A DNA stretch of 64,000 bases from DASVTR01 sp036382855 (GTDB taxonomy: Bacteria; Acidobacteriota; Blastocatellia; Pyrinomonadales; Pyrinomonadaceae), in assembly GCA_036382855.1 (NCBI GenBank), contig DASVPO010000014.1:62001-126000 (forward strand), read 5' to 3'. A program made the position numbers and the translations under genes. Of the stretch, positions 1-8,659 are shown piece after piece (the stretch's first letter is position 1; each line of letters begins with the position of its first letter). The notes under the pieces were generated by a model. The model worked only from the letters and a program-made list of their open reading frames with translations, did not search any database and was not told the DNA's origin.

Positions 1-820
1 TCTGTGCAAGCGGCGTCGGCGTTGGCGAAGCTGTCGTCTGTGCGACTGCTGGCGTGGGCGTTGCCGTCGCGCTCTCTCGCTGCTCCTGCCGCTTGCGCGC
101 GTCGCGCGTCGGCTCGACGCTGGCGCTCGGCGTGGGCGAAGGCTGCGGTTTTTCTTCAGACTGCGATTCGCCGCCGCTCGTTTGCGTCTGGTCAACGGCT
201 CCTGCTTCTACAACAGTAGAATTGGTGTTGACGGATGCTATCGCTTGATTGCTGTTGATTGCACCGTCCGCCGCGCTGCTCGCGCTCGCGGGTGTGCGCT
301 GCCGCAGAAAGTAGTAAGCGAGGACAGCGCCGGAGAGCGCCGCCAACAAAAGCATCGCCATTATCAACGCACGAGAGCGGTGCTGCGGATGAGTGCTCGT
401 CGTCGCCGTCGCAGCGTTTGCGGCCGTACGAGCGAGCGGAGATGAAGGAGAGACGGCGGGTGCTTGCGGCTTCTCTGTCAGTTCGCCGGTCGGAGGCGCA
501 GCATAATCGGAGTTGATGGCAGTTGTGCTGTCAACGTCCCTGCCTGCATTAGCCGTGGCTTCAAAACGCGACTGACGGAGCAGCCGCTCCATCTCGGCGT
601 GTGCGACGCGCTTGGTATCCGAAGCTGTGCCTTCTGCGTCGTTTGTGCCGAGGCTGCTGGTGGTGAGTCCTTCGCCTGAGAGCGGAACGGTCTGCGCGAG
701 CGGCGAGATTTGCTCACTCGTGCCGAAGCCGGAGACGGAACGCAGCGGCGTTCCGCAATGGCGGCAGAAGCGCGCTTCGGGCGGCGTCAAGGCTCCGCAT
801 TTGGAACAAGTCCTCTCCAT
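1..820 (-). CDS. Zinc-ribbon membrane protein, 3' end outside window
   Basis: The gene starts at an ATG whose complement is at 818-820 and is open to the left edge, so about 273 residues are visible and the C-terminus is missing. The protein begins with a double-CxxC zinc ribbon (CSKCG ... CRHCG, within the first 25 residues). A low-complexity linker follows, then one hydrophobic membrane segment around residues 140-160 (ALIMAMLLLAALSGAVLAYY). After that comes a Ser/Thr/Gln-rich, probably extracytoplasmic region. The same kind of zinc ribbon opens the kinase and the FHA protein upstream on this strand, so it probably belongs to that signalling cluster. Specific function unknown. Confidence 0.75.
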   Translation of the reverse strand, partial: MERTCSKCGALTPPEARFCRHCGTPLRSVSGFGTSEQISPLAQTVPLSGEGLTTSSLGTNDAEGTASDTKRVAHAEMERLLRQSRFEATANAGRDVDSTTAINSDYAAPPTGELTEKPQAPAVSPSSPLARTAANAATATTSTHPQHRSRALIMAMLLLAALSGAVLAYYFLRQRTPASASSAADGAINSNQAIASVNTNSTVVEAGAVDQTQTSGGESQSEEKPQPSPTPSASVEPTRDARKRQEQRESATATPTPAVAQTTASPTPTPLAQ

Positions 821-855
821 CTCACCTCTTCCCGGCAGACTCGCAATCTAAAGCT

Positions 856-1398
856 TCAGCGAGCGACGGCGCGGCCGCTGCGCGTGTGTCGTTGTCCGAC
901 ATCGCGGACGACGATTGTCCCGGCAATAAAATCATGCAGAGCGCGCCCCTGCCCGTTGAAGGCCGCGACGAGAAATCCGATTCCCAGCGTGAGAAGAGAG
1001 AGCGGATAGCCCGCGAGATGGCGCAGGAGCACGCGCCACCATTCCAGAGGCCCACCGTCTCTACGCTCGATGCGCAACCCGGTGGCCCACTTGCCGAGCG
1101 TCTGCCCGCGCCATACCGCGAGCAAACCAAAATTTAAGACGACGACCAAGAGCGCGATGATCATCCCGAACGTCTCAACGCCGCTGCCGCCCGTGCGGGA
1201 GTTTGTGCCAAAGGGGCGTGCGACGAGCGTGCAGAAGGCGATGATAATCAATGGAACAATGTAGTCAATTAAGAGTGCGCCGCAACGCAAAGAGAAGGGC
1301 GCGCGATACCTCTCCAGGTAACCTTGCGTCTCCATTGCGCGCACACTCTCGTTGGACTGAACCAGCGGCGTCGTCGTTGTTTCAACTCTGGCTGTCAT
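856..1398 (-). CDS. RDD family membrane protein
   Basis: This 180-residue protein matches the RDD family: the R-x-GA-x-L-I-D-Y motif opens the first membrane helix (FSLRCGALLIDYIVPLII), followed by TLGKWATGLRI and a final HDFIAGTIVV segment. Three to four hydrophobic helices are visible. RDD proteins are small inner-membrane proteins, some implicated in ion transport, mostly uncharacterised. I chose the ATG at 1396-1398. A TTG two codons upstream is possible but lies against a repeat element. The gene lies downstream of the Ser/Thr kinase on the same strand and may be co-transcribed with it. Confidence 0.8.
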   Translation of the reverse strand: MTARVETTTTPLVQSNESVRAMETQGYLERYRAPFSLRCGALLIDYIVPLIIIAFCTLVARPFGTNSRTGGSGVETFGMIIALLVVVLNFGLLAVWRGQTLGKWATGLRIERRDGGPLEWWRVLLRHLAGYPLSLLTLGIGFLVAAFNGQGRALHDFIAGTIVVRDVGQRHTRSGRAVAR

Positions 1399-1404
1399 TA
1401 TCAA

Positions 1405-1502
1405 TCTTAGATTTGCGATTTTTAATTTTGAACGAGTAAGGATGAAAGATTAACTGATCAAAAACTCCGGCTTCCTTATCCAATCGCCAATCTGAAATCG
1501 CC
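1405..1502. repeat. Heptad-type inverted repeat between kinase and RDD genes
   Basis: The gap holds two loosely complementary arms built of degenerate 7-nt units: AATCTTA-GATTTGC-GATTTTT-AATTTTG on the left and CCAATCG-CCAATCT-GAAATCG on the right. The central region contains CAAAAACT. In the direction of transcription (minus) the second arm ends right at the RDD start codon. It resembles the other hairpin elements of the window in design but not in sequence. Confidence 0.5.
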
Positions 1503-1509
1503 TGTTCAT

Positions 1510-3402
1510 TTATCCGACTAAAAAATGGAGCGTCGTTTCACCGAGACGTAGTTTGTCTCCGCTTTCAAGAACGCGCGGCTGACGCGGGGCCAGCCGGATT
1601 GCGTCGTTAATCACTGTTCCGTTCACAGAGTTTAAATCTTCAATCAGAAACTGGTCGCCCTTGCGCCAGATGCGCGCATGACGGCGCGAGACTTTCGTTT
1701 CCGGGTCAAACTTCGACAGATCAACTTCCGGGAAAATATTCGAGTGCGGGTCGGAACGCCCGACCAGATTGTCTTCCTTTTGCAGATGAAACGAAACATC
1801 AAGCTCTGTCGTTCCGGCAACTATCAGGCGTGCGGTGGCGCGCGCCGTGCGCAAGGCGGCGCTTGAGCCTAAGCCCACCAAAGGCTGCTTCGCTCCGCAG
1901 TGTGCGCAGAAGACATCGTCTGCGGCGATGCGTCCTCCGCAGAAACCGCAGAAGACCATCTCCGTTTGAATCGTCTCTCCGCCAAGATTCTGCGCGGAGG
2001 TTGCGCCATAGCTGACATCGCCCGCGCGCAGGCGTTCAAGATGGGCCATCAGGGCTTCACGCAGCTCAGCGGCCGAGCGGAAACGATTTTCGGGCTTATA
2101 TTCGACGGCGCGCATCAGTATGCGTTCCATCTCGTTTGAGATGGCAGGATTAATCTGGCGCGGGCGCGGGTTCTTCGTAAAGTCGAAGATTAAGAGCGGA
2201 TTGTCCTGCGGGTCTGAGCCGGTCAGGAGATGAAACATCGTCGCGCCTAAAGAGTAGATGTCGGAGCGCGGCTCGACCTTGCCGCTGAAAAGCTCCGGCG
2301 GAGCATAACCCATCGTGCCGACAGCCGTCACGCCCTTCTCCTGCGGCGTAACCCAACGCGCAATGCCGAAGTCAATCAACATGACGCGGCCCGAATTGCC
2401 GTCAATCATCAAGTTCGCAGGCTTGAGGTCGCGGTAGATAATCGGCTTTGGACGCTTGTGCAGGTAATCGAGCACGTCTGCAATCTGGATGCCCCAATCG
2501 GTGACGGTCTTTTCGTCAATCCGCCCGCCGGGAGCGTTGCGCAGTCGCGCCGCAAAATCTCCGCCCGAGATATACTTCATTACGAGGTAGAAGCGGCCCG
2601 CTGCGTCGTCGTAAAAATAGTCGTAGATGGTCGGAATCGAGGCGTGCTCAAGCGATGTGAGCAGGAGCGACTCGCGCTTGAAATCGCCGATGGCCTTTTC
2701 GTGCTGCGCGCTATCAATGTGTGCCTCGACCATCTCCTTGACGGCGCGCGGCGCATCGCCCAGGTGATGGTCCTTCGCCAGATAGACAGCGCCCATTCCG
2801 CCGCCGCCGATGCGCCTGACGATTTCATAACGCCCGTTTAGAAGCGTCCCGGTTTCGAGTTGCTTGCTGGTGGCCTGACGACCCCCAGTCGAACCCGCAC
2901 GCGCCGTCGGCGGAACGGTCTGCGCGCCGCTCTCCTGCCCGACTTCGCCCGTTGACTTCTCGCCGCCGCGCGCGCTGCTGCTCGCTACTGGTGCAAGCGG
3001 CTCAACCCGTTGCGGAGTGCTGCCACCGGCAGGCGTTGAAGAAGGAGTTGAAGAAGAAACTGACGAAGGAGAGGCTGCGGCGCTTGCGTCTGTGCCTTCC
3101 GAGTCCGTGCCTTCCGAGTCTGTGTCTTCCGAGTCTTGTGCAGCTTTGTCTTCATCCTTTGCGTTTTCAGCGGCCTTGTCCTTGGCGGGTGCGTCAGGAG
3201 TTTCCGTGTCCTCCAACTCTGCGGAGTTGGAGGCGGACGCCTGAGGCTCTGCTGCTGCCGCCGCATCGCGCGCACGAGCGTCCTCTCCGGCGACAACCAT
3301 AGCGGGGCTCGGAGCGTCGCTCTCTTGGAGCGCCGTTCCGCAGTTGCCGCAGAATGGATCATCCGGCGTAACCTTCGCGCCGCATTCGTGACAGAAAGAC
3401 AT
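1510..3402 (-). CDS. Ser/Thr protein kinase with two zinc ribbons and C-terminal FHA domain
   Basis: The domain order in 630 residues is: zinc ribbon (Cys4, 7, 18, 21), an acidic Ser/Thr/Glu-rich linker (25-185), a Hanks-type kinase (about 191-455), a second zinc ribbon (Cys485, 488, 499, 502) and an FHA domain (about 545-627). Kinase residues are intact: glycine loop GGGGMG 199-204, Lys222, RDLKPAN with catalytic Asp325 (HRD is YRD here), DFG at 344-346 and GTMGYAPPE. The FHA core has GRSDPHSN, SRRHARI and NSVNGT. No membrane helix is seen, so it is probably cytosolic, with FHA recruiting phosphothreonine partners, possibly itself. It starts at ATG 3400-3402 and lies 114 nt downstream of the FHA gene on the same strand. 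Confidence 0.93.
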   Translation of the reverse strand: MSFCHECGAKVTPDDPFCGNCGTALQESDAPSPAMVVAGEDARARDAAAAAEPQASASNSAELEDTETPDAPAKDKAAENAKDEDKAAQDSEDTDSEGTDSEGTDASAAASPSSVSSSTPSSTPAGGSTPQRVEPLAPVASSSARGGEKSTGEVGQESGAQTVPPTARAGSTGGRQATSKQLETGTLLNGRYEIVRRIGGGGMGAVYLAKDHHLGDAPRAVKEMVEAHIDSAQHEKAIGDFKRESLLLTSLEHASIPTIYDYFYDDAAGRFYLVMKYISGGDFAARLRNAPGGRIDEKTVTDWGIQIADVLDYLHKRPKPIIYRDLKPANLMIDGNSGRVMLIDFGIARWVTPQEKGVTAVGTMGYAPPELFSGKVEPRSDIYSLGATMFHLLTGSDPQDNPLLIFDFTKNPRPRQINPAISNEMERILMRAVEYKPENRFRSAAELREALMAHLERLRAGDVSYGATSAQNLGGETIQTEMVFCGFCGGRIAADDVFCAHCGAKQPLVGLGSSAALRTARATARLIVAGTTELDVSFHLQKEDNLVGRSDPHSNIFPEVDLSKFDPETKVSRRHARIWRKGDQFLIEDLNSVNGTVINDAIRLAPRQPRVLESGDKLRLGETTLHFLVG

Positions 3403-3516
3403 CTCGCTCGATAACCTTCATAGCGCCCGCCGCTTAATCGAAGGGGCGCACCGGGAAACCGAAGGACGCGCGACGGCTCCGCTTCAAACACTGCCGCCGC
3501 GTGTCCTTAACTCAAC

Positions 3517-4104
3517 TTACTTGACTATATGAAAGCGTAAAAAAGTTTTGCCGACTATAATCTCGTCGCCATCGCGCAAAGGCTGACGGTCGCCGGGCAA
3601 CAGACGCCTGCCGCGATTGATAAAAGTGCCGTTGGTCGAACCTAAGTCTTCAATGTAATAGTGCTCATCGCGCCGCATAATACGCGCATGCCGTCGCGAG
3701 ACTTTCGCCTCCGGGTCGTCTGCATCGAGGTCAACGTCCGGGAAGATGCCGCCGTCGGCATCCCAGCGCCCGATTTGGGATTCGTCGTCGTTCAAGGGAA
3801 ACTGCTTGCCCGCAGAGCGCCCGCGTTCTATGACAAGGCGCGCGTGAGCACCTTCCATCAAAGCCAGCGAAGCGGAAGAGACGGCATAAGCCGGGGCAGC
3901 ACCCTGCGGCGCGACCGCCTCAGTTTGCCGCGCGACCATGGCCGCTGCCGCCTCAGACATTTTCTTGCTGTCGGTCGTGTTGCCGGAATGGCCCGTGTCG
4001 GCAGATTTTTTTGAGCGCGCCGAGGCACTCAAAGGAGCGCCACACTCGTCGCAATATTGCGAGCCTTCAAGATTCTCCGTATTGCATCTCTCGCAGGTTG
4101 TCAT
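3517..4104 (-). CDS. Zinc-ribbon FHA-domain protein
   Basis: This is a 195-residue protein with an N-terminal zinc ribbon (CERCNT ... CDECG), a flexible linker and a C-terminal FHA domain (GRWDADGG, SRRHARIMRR, GSTNGTFINR). FHA domains bind phosphothreonine, so it is a likely substrate or scaffold of the neighbouring kinase. I chose ATG 4102-4104 because the zinc ribbon begins there and GAGGGGAA precedes it at Shine-Dalgarno distance; a longer reading frame exists but adds unconserved residues. It is probably the first gene of the minus-strand signalling operon. Confidence 0.87.
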   Translation of the reverse strand: MTTCERCNTENLEGSQYCDECGAPLSASARSKKSADTGHSGNTTDSKKMSEAAAAMVARQTEAVAPQGAAPAYAVSSASLALMEGAHARLVIERGRSAGKQFPLNDDESQIGRWDADGGIFPDVDLDADDPEAKVSRRHARIMRRDEHYYIEDLGSTNGTFINRGRRLLPGDRQPLRDGDEIIVGKTFLRFHIVK

Positions 4105-4504
4105 AAGCTTTCCCCTCGTGCGATTAACTTGATGTGGAAGGAAAGAGGCGCGCATCACTCAAGCCGCAGCGCCGCTTTCGCTCGCGCGAGAAACGTCGGG
4201 TATTGTAACGCGAAATCTACAAACGCGACAATAAGTAGCGCTCGGAGGCCGCAAAGTGTAGCAGTAAGGATGCAGAATCCGAAATCCGTAAGCGGCGGCC
4301 CGCGCCTGCTTTTAGTTTGTTTTCTTTCTTCCGGCTCGCGGCTTCAGGCAGCGGAAATCCGGCTTTTCCGCGAAACTGTTCGCCCCATTTTAACGTAGAA
4401 GCTTTGCTGGCACAGGCGTCCTTGTCAATCTGACGCCGACCTGTGTTAAGTTTAAGGCTTGGCCCGACTATATTGCATCCCCTTCTTTTAAGGAACTACC
4501 AGAG
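4105..4504. other. Divergent intergenic region
   Basis: These 400 nt separate the minus-strand signalling cluster from the plus-strand efflux operon. I see no convincing gene. They should hold both promoters. A TATATT sequence at 4469-4474 could be a -10 box for the efflux genes but has no clear -35 partner. Confidence 0.5.
4202..4231 (-). promoter_or_regulatory. Candidate sigma-70 promoter for FHA/kinase cluster
   Basis: Read on the minus strand, TTGTCG (4226-4231) and TACAAT (4202-4207) are separated by 18 nt, about 100 nt upstream of the FHA gene start. Each hexamer matches consensus only partly, so this is a candidate. Confidence 0.35.
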
Positions 4505-6082
4505 ATGGCTTTAAGCAAGAAAAGAAAGATTATCATCGCGGTTTCGGCGGTGGCATTGCTCGGCATTATCATCGTCATCAGCATTCTGGCGCGCGGCAAA
4601 GACGTGCCGGAAGTGACGACCGTCACGGTCGCAGCCCCTAAGGAGTTGCGTTCCACTGTCACGGCCTCCGGCGAGATTCGACCCATACAGTTTATTAACC
4701 TGACGAGCGAAGTGCAGGGCCGCATCGAGGAGATTTACGTCAAGGAAGGCGAGATGGTCACGAAAGGGCAGGCGCTCGTCCGTCTTGACCCGACGCAACT
4801 GCAATCCAACCAGCAGGCGCAGGCCGCCGCCGCACAGGCCGCCATCAGCGACGTGCAGAACGCGCGCACGCAAGTGCTGGCCGCGCAGAACAGCGTCTCG
4901 CAGGCACAGCAGGCTTTGACGGTCGCAGAGGCTTCCGTTTCGCAGGCACGCCAGCAGGTTATCTCTTCGCAAACCAATGTTGACCGCGCCAAGGTTGACC
5001 TCAATACAGCGCAACGCGAACTCAAAAGGAGCACGGAACTCGTCGAATCCGGCGTGTCTTCGCGCTCGGAGTATGACGCCGCCCGCGACCGTTTCGAGCA
5101 GGCACAGGTCGCCTTGCGGACAGCACAGGCTAACCTTGAAGCGCAAAAGATAGGCGTGCAGGAAGCCATCGCGCGTGCCAACCAGCAGCGCGTCGCCGTC
5201 CGCGAGGCCCGCATCGGCGTGCAGCGCGCACAGGCAGGTGTGGCCTCTTCGGAATCGCGCGCCAACCAGCAGGCGGCAATCCTGCGCGGCCAATCGAGCC
5301 AGAGCGACAAGACCATCACGCGCGCACCCTTAAACGGCGTCGTCGCAGACATTCCCTCGAAGGTCGGCACGTTCGCCGTGGCCGGACTTTCGACAACGGC
5401 GCTGCTGACAATCGCAGACATGTCCGAAGTCAACGTCGAAGTTAAGGTTGACGAAACGGAGATTGCCAACGTAGAGGTGGGCCAACCCGTGAAGGTTAAG
5501 GTTGACGCCTTTCAGGAGCGAGAGGTGCAGGGCATGGTGACGCAGAAGACGCCGCTCGCCGTCGGCAAATCCGCAACGCAGGGTGGCCTCTCTAATCAAA
5601 TCAACGTGCAGGAGGCGAAAGAATTTCGCGTCGTCGTCCGTCTGGATAAGGCCAGCCTCCCGAAAGAAGTTCACGAGGGATTGAAGCCGGGCATGAGCGC
5701 GACGGCGACGATTACGACGAAGGTCGTGCCGAATGCGATTGCCGTCCCTTTGCAGGCCATCGTCGAAAAATCTCCGGCACAGGGCGCAGCGTCGTCGCCA
5801 GCGGCTACTACTTCAGCACCGCCCAACGCGCAGCCGTCGTCCTCTTCCGAGAAGCCCAAAGATATTAAGGGCGTTTACGTGCTCGAAGGCAACAAGGTCA
5901 AGTTTGCGGCCGTGACGACAGGCATCACGGGCGAATCCGAGATACAGATTCTCGAAGGCGTCCAGCCCGGGCAGGAAATCATCACCGGGCCGAGCCGCAT
6001 CCTGAAGACCCTGAAGGACGACGCGACCGTCAAAAAACAGGTACGCAAACCCGGCGACAACGCCAACACCAGCGAGAAGTAG
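4505..6082 (+). CDS. MacA/HlyD-type periplasmic adaptor of a tripartite efflux or export ABC system
   Basis: This 525-residue protein has a Lys/Arg-rich N-terminus and one membrane anchor (residues 9-28). A lipoyl-type half-motif follows (GRIEEIYVKEGEMV, 72-85), then a long Gln/Ala-rich coiled-coil hairpin (about 100-275). The second lipoyl half (TRAPLNGVVADIP) and beta-barrel domains come after that. A Pro/Ser/Ala-rich insert lies near residue 430-450. Adaptors of this family bridge an inner-membrane transporter and an outer-membrane channel. The 3-nt gap to a MacB-type ATPase supports a MacAB-like role. No TolC-type channel gene is nearby. ATG 4505 is preceded by AAGGAACTACCAGAG. Confidence 0.9.
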   Translation: MALSKKRKIIIAVSAVALLGIIIVISILARGKDVPEVTTVTVAAPKELRSTVTASGEIRPIQFINLTSEVQGRIEEIYVKEGEMVTKGQALVRLDPTQLQSNQQAQAAAAQAAISDVQNARTQVLAAQNSVSQAQQALTVAEASVSQARQQVISSQTNVDRAKVDLNTAQRELKRSTELVESGVSSRSEYDAARDRFEQAQVALRTAQANLEAQKIGVQEAIARANQQRVAVREARIGVQRAQAGVASSESRANQQAAILRGQSSQSDKTITRAPLNGVVADIPSKVGTFAVAGLSTTALLTIADMSEVNVEVKVDETEIANVEVGQPVKVKVDAFQEREVQGMVTQKTPLAVGKSATQGGLSNQINVQEAKEFRVVVRLDKASLPKEVHEGLKPGMSATATITTKVVPNAIAVPLQAIVEKSPAQGAASSPAATTSAPPNAQPSSSSEKPKDIKGVYVLEGNKVKFAAVTTGITGESEIQILEGVQPGQEIITGPSRILKTLKDDATVKKQVRKPGDNANTSEK

Positions 6083-6085
6083 CAG

Positions 6086-6850
6086 ATGACTGAAGCGACA
6101 CTGGCGAGCGTCGAAAAAGACGAAATCATAGGACGCGGCGAATTGCTGGCGCGCGATGCCGTCCCTGCATCTTTAATCTCGATGCGCGACATCTGGAAAA
6201 CGTATGTGATGGGCACGGAAGAAGTACATGCTCTGCACGGCGTCTCGTTCGACGTGCAGAAGGGCGAGTATGTGGCAATCATCGGCCCGTCAGGCTCCGG
6301 CAAATCAACGCTGATGAACTTAATCGGCTGCCTTGATACACCATCGAAGGGCCAGTACTGGATTAACGGCAAGCAAGTCGCCGAAATGGACGACGACGAG
6401 CTTGCGCGCATACGCAATCAGGAAGTCGGTTTTGTTTTTCAGACCTTCAATCTGCTGGCACGCGCAACCAGCCTTCATAACGTAGAGTTGCCGCTCATCT
6501 ATGCCGGAGTCTCGGCCACCGAGCGACATGAGAAGGCCAAGCAGTCTTTGACCGCCGTTGACCTCGCAGACCGCATGATGCATAAGCCGAACGAGCTTTC
6601 GGGCGGACAACGGCAGCGCGTCGCCATCGCCCGCGCGCTCGTCAACAATCCTTCTATCCTGCTGGCCGACGAGCCGACCGGCGCACTCGACACACACACC
6701 AGCTACGAGATTATGAATCTCTTCGAGAAGCTTCACGCAGAGGGCAATACAATCATCGTCGTCACACACGAGCAGGACATTGCCGCACGCGCCCATCGCG
6801 TTATCTCAATTCGCGACGGGCAAATTGAGAAAGATGAAAGAATCAGATGA
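6086..6850 (+). CDS. MacB/LolD-type ABC transporter ATP-binding protein
   Basis: This is a 254-residue ABC ATPase with Walker A GPSGSGKST (67-75), a Q-loop (VFQTFNLL), signature LSGGQ (171-175), Walker B ILLADE (191-196) and an H-loop (VTHEQ). The sequence around the signature (RVAIARALVNNPSILLADEPTGALD) is typical of the MacB/LolD/FtsE group. It energises export or mechanotransmission through FtsX-fold permeases. It is the only ATPase in the cluster and is followed by four permeases, so it probably serves more than one. About 30 residues precede the conserved domain, longer than usual. Confidence 0.93.
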   Translation: MTEATLASVEKDEIIGRGELLARDAVPASLISMRDIWKTYVMGTEEVHALHGVSFDVQKGEYVAIIGPSGSGKSTLMNLIGCLDTPSKGQYWINGKQVAEMDDDELARIRNQEVGFVFQTFNLLARATSLHNVELPLIYAGVSATERHEKAKQSLTAVDLADRMMHKPNELSGGQRQRVAIARALVNNPSILLADEPTGALDTHTSYEIMNLFEKLHAEGNTIIVVTHEQDIAARAHRVISIRDGQIEKDERIR

Positions 6851-8189
6851 CGAGACGCGGCAAGACAGGGACGCTGCGACGCGGGGACAAAAACTAACTT
6901 CCCAACGGCCCGCACCTTCCTCTCGTCGCGTCTTCGCATCTTCTCGCCTCCGCGTCTCAGCTCTCTGGGAATCGTTTCGCGTTGCCTTCGCCAGCCTGCG
7001 CGCCAACAAGATGCGCACGGCTCTGACGCTCATCGGCATCGTCGTCGGCGTTGCGGCCGTCATCGCCGTCGTCACCATCATCAAGGGACTGGACCAGACG
7101 GTTGCCTCCACCTTCTCTTCGCAGGGTTCGACCGTCTTCACAGTCACCAAGCGCCCGCTTGTTATCACCTCGCGCGAGCAGTTTATACAGACCAACAAAC
7201 GCAAGGACGTGACGAACGAAGATGCCGACGCCATCAAGCGACTCTGCACCTCCTGCTGGCGCATAGGAACTGCGGTCGGACGACGCGAGACAATCAAACA
7301 CGGCGACCAGAAATCCGAAGACGTTTCGACGCGCGGCATGTCGCTCATCATGTTCGACATCGAAGCGCTCAACATTGACGCGGGACGGCTGTGGACTGAA
7401 AGCGAGGCTGCTGCGGGCCGTGATGTCTGCGTCATCGGCGTTGACGTGCTCGAAAATGTCTTCGGTGGCGCAAGCCCCGAAAGAGTCGTCGGGCAGGAGT
7501 TGCGCGTCGGCGGTCGTTCTTTCGAAATCGTCGGCGTAGTGCAGAAGCAGGGCAAGATTTTTGGTTTCTCGCGCGACAATTTTGTCTTCGTGCCCTTTGA
7601 GACGTTCCAGAAGATTTACGGCACGCGCGATTCCATCGCCGTCTACGTGCAAGTCCCGGCGGCGGAAAATCTTGAAGAGGCGGAAGACCAGGTGAGAGCC
7701 GTTATGCGCAACCGTCGCGGCAAAACCTTCAACGAGGAGGACGACGGATTCGCTCTCGAAACGCAGGATGTCTTTCTCAACATCTACGGCAGCGCAACCT
7801 CCAACATCTACCTTGTGACGATTGGCGTGGCGGCCATCTCGCTCGTCGTCGGCGGCATCGTCGTGATGAACATCATGCTCGTCAGCGTCACGGAGCGCAC
7901 GAAAGAGATTGGTATTCGCAAGGCCATCGGCGCGCGGCAGGCAGACATTCTCCAACAGTTTTTAATTGAAGCCGTGACGGTCGCGGCCATCGGCGGCGCA
8001 ATCGGCGTGCTGACGGGCTTCGCCCTCGCTTACCTGCTCTCGATGCTGATGGGCTTTCCGCTGCTCATCAGTATCACATCGGCCGTGCTCGGCGTCGGCG
8101 TCTCAAGTTTCGTCGGCATCATTAGCGGCATCTGGCCCGCTTGGCGCGCGGCGCGGCTTGACCCGATTGAAGCTTTGAGGGCTGAGTAG
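6834..8189 (+). CDS. MacB-type ABC permease 1 (FtsX fold) with extended N-terminus
   Basis: This is a 451-residue permease with an N-terminal helix (MRTALTLIGIVVGVAAVIAV), a large MacB-like periplasmic domain, and three C-terminal helices. The family hallmark SVTERTKEIGIRKAIGAR precedes the second helix block, and the C-terminus ends RLDPIEALRAE. I chose ATG 6834, which overlaps the ATPase gene by 17 nt. No in-frame start codon exists after the repeat at 6848-6961. The first roughly 40 residues are encoded by that repeat and have no counterpart in the three sister permeases. Confidence 0.88.
   Translation: MKESDDETRQDRDAATRGQKLTSQRPAPSSRRVFASSRLRVSALWESFRVAFASLRANKMRTALTLIGIVVGVAAVIAVVTIIKGLDQTVASTFSSQGSTVFTVTKRPLVITSREQFIQTNKRKDVTNEDADAIKRLCTSCWRIGTAVGRRETIKHGDQKSEDVSTRGMSLIMFDIEALNIDAGRLWTESEAAAGRDVCVIGVDVLENVFGGASPERVVGQELRVGGRSFEIVGVVQKQGKIFGFSRDNFVFVPFETFQKIYGTRDSIAVYVQVPAAENLEEAEDQVRAVMRNRRGKTFNEEDDGFALETQDVFLNIYGSATSNIYLVTIGVAAISLVVGGIVVMNIMLVSVTERTKEIGIRKAIGARQADILQQFLIEAVTVAAIGGAIGVLTGFALAYLLSMLMGFPLLISITSAVLGVGVSSFVGIISGIWPAWRAARLDPIEALRAE
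6848..6961. repeat. Heptad-type inverted repeat inside the 5' end of permease 1
   Basis: The left arm is built of units such as GACGAGA-CGCGGCA-AGACAGG-GACGCTG. It pairs imperfectly with a right arm of TCTCGTC-GCGTCTT-CGCATCT-TCTCGCC type, and GAGACGCGG recurs as CCGCGTCTC. The loop region carries CAAAAACTAAC. It is translated as part of the permease N-terminus. Confidence 0.55.
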
Positions 8190-8202
8190 GGGGTTGTAAC
8201 GA

Positions 8203-8643
8203 ATGGCAGATGTTCTTAAAGTTGTTGCTGCTATTGCAATCGTGGTTGCGGCCTTCAAAGCTTTCGCGGATTGGGTGGAGAGGAAGCATCGCGAAAAAAT
8301 AGAGAGCGTGTTTGGCGGGCGACAGGCGCTTGACGAAAGAGCGTTCTACGAAAAATATTTTCAAGCGAGCGGTGTGCCCGCCTACGTCGTCACCGGCATC
8401 CGTCGCATACTTGAGCGGGCGCTCGCTGAGGATTTGTCGCGTCTCTCTGATGAAGACGATTTTACAGGCAACCTGAAATTCTTCTTTGAAGAAGACGACT
8501 GGGCCGCAATTGAAGTCCTTGAAGAGATTGAAAAGGAGTTTGCCGTCAGCTTCAGCAGGGAAGACGGGCTGCGTATGCGGAAGGTTAAAGACATAGTTAA
8601 CCTGACGTGGGAGAGGATACGGCAGCAACACGAGAGCCGGTGA
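8203..8643 (+). CDS. Small protein with acyl-carrier-like C-terminal region
   Basis: This 146-residue protein has an N-terminal hydrophobic stretch (VAAIAIVVAAFKAFADWV). Its C-terminal half (about 85-142) follows the helix pattern of acyl carrier proteins: an acidic turn, then IEVLEEIEKEFAVSF, an acidic loop and KVKDIVNLTWERI. The DSL motif whose serine carries phosphopantetheine is replaced by DDW, so it could not be modified in the usual way. The fold suggestion rests on pattern only, similar to DUF1493-like proteins. It sits between two permeases (13 and 16 nt gaps), so it is surely co-transcribed with them. Confidence 0.7.
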   Translation: MADVLKVVAAIAIVVAAFKAFADWVERKHREKIESVFGGRQALDERAFYEKYFQASGVPAYVVTGIRRILERALAEDLSRLSDEDDFTGNLKFFFEEDDWAAIEVLEEIEKEFAVSFSREDGLRMRKVKDIVNLTWERIRQQHESR

Positions 8644-8659
8644 GACCTGAAAGCGCGCC

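Noticed and set aside
4511..5469. Long antisense open frames across the MacA-like gene
   Set aside because: They are low-complexity mirror frames of a GC-rich coding region, with no family similarity or ribosome-binding sites.
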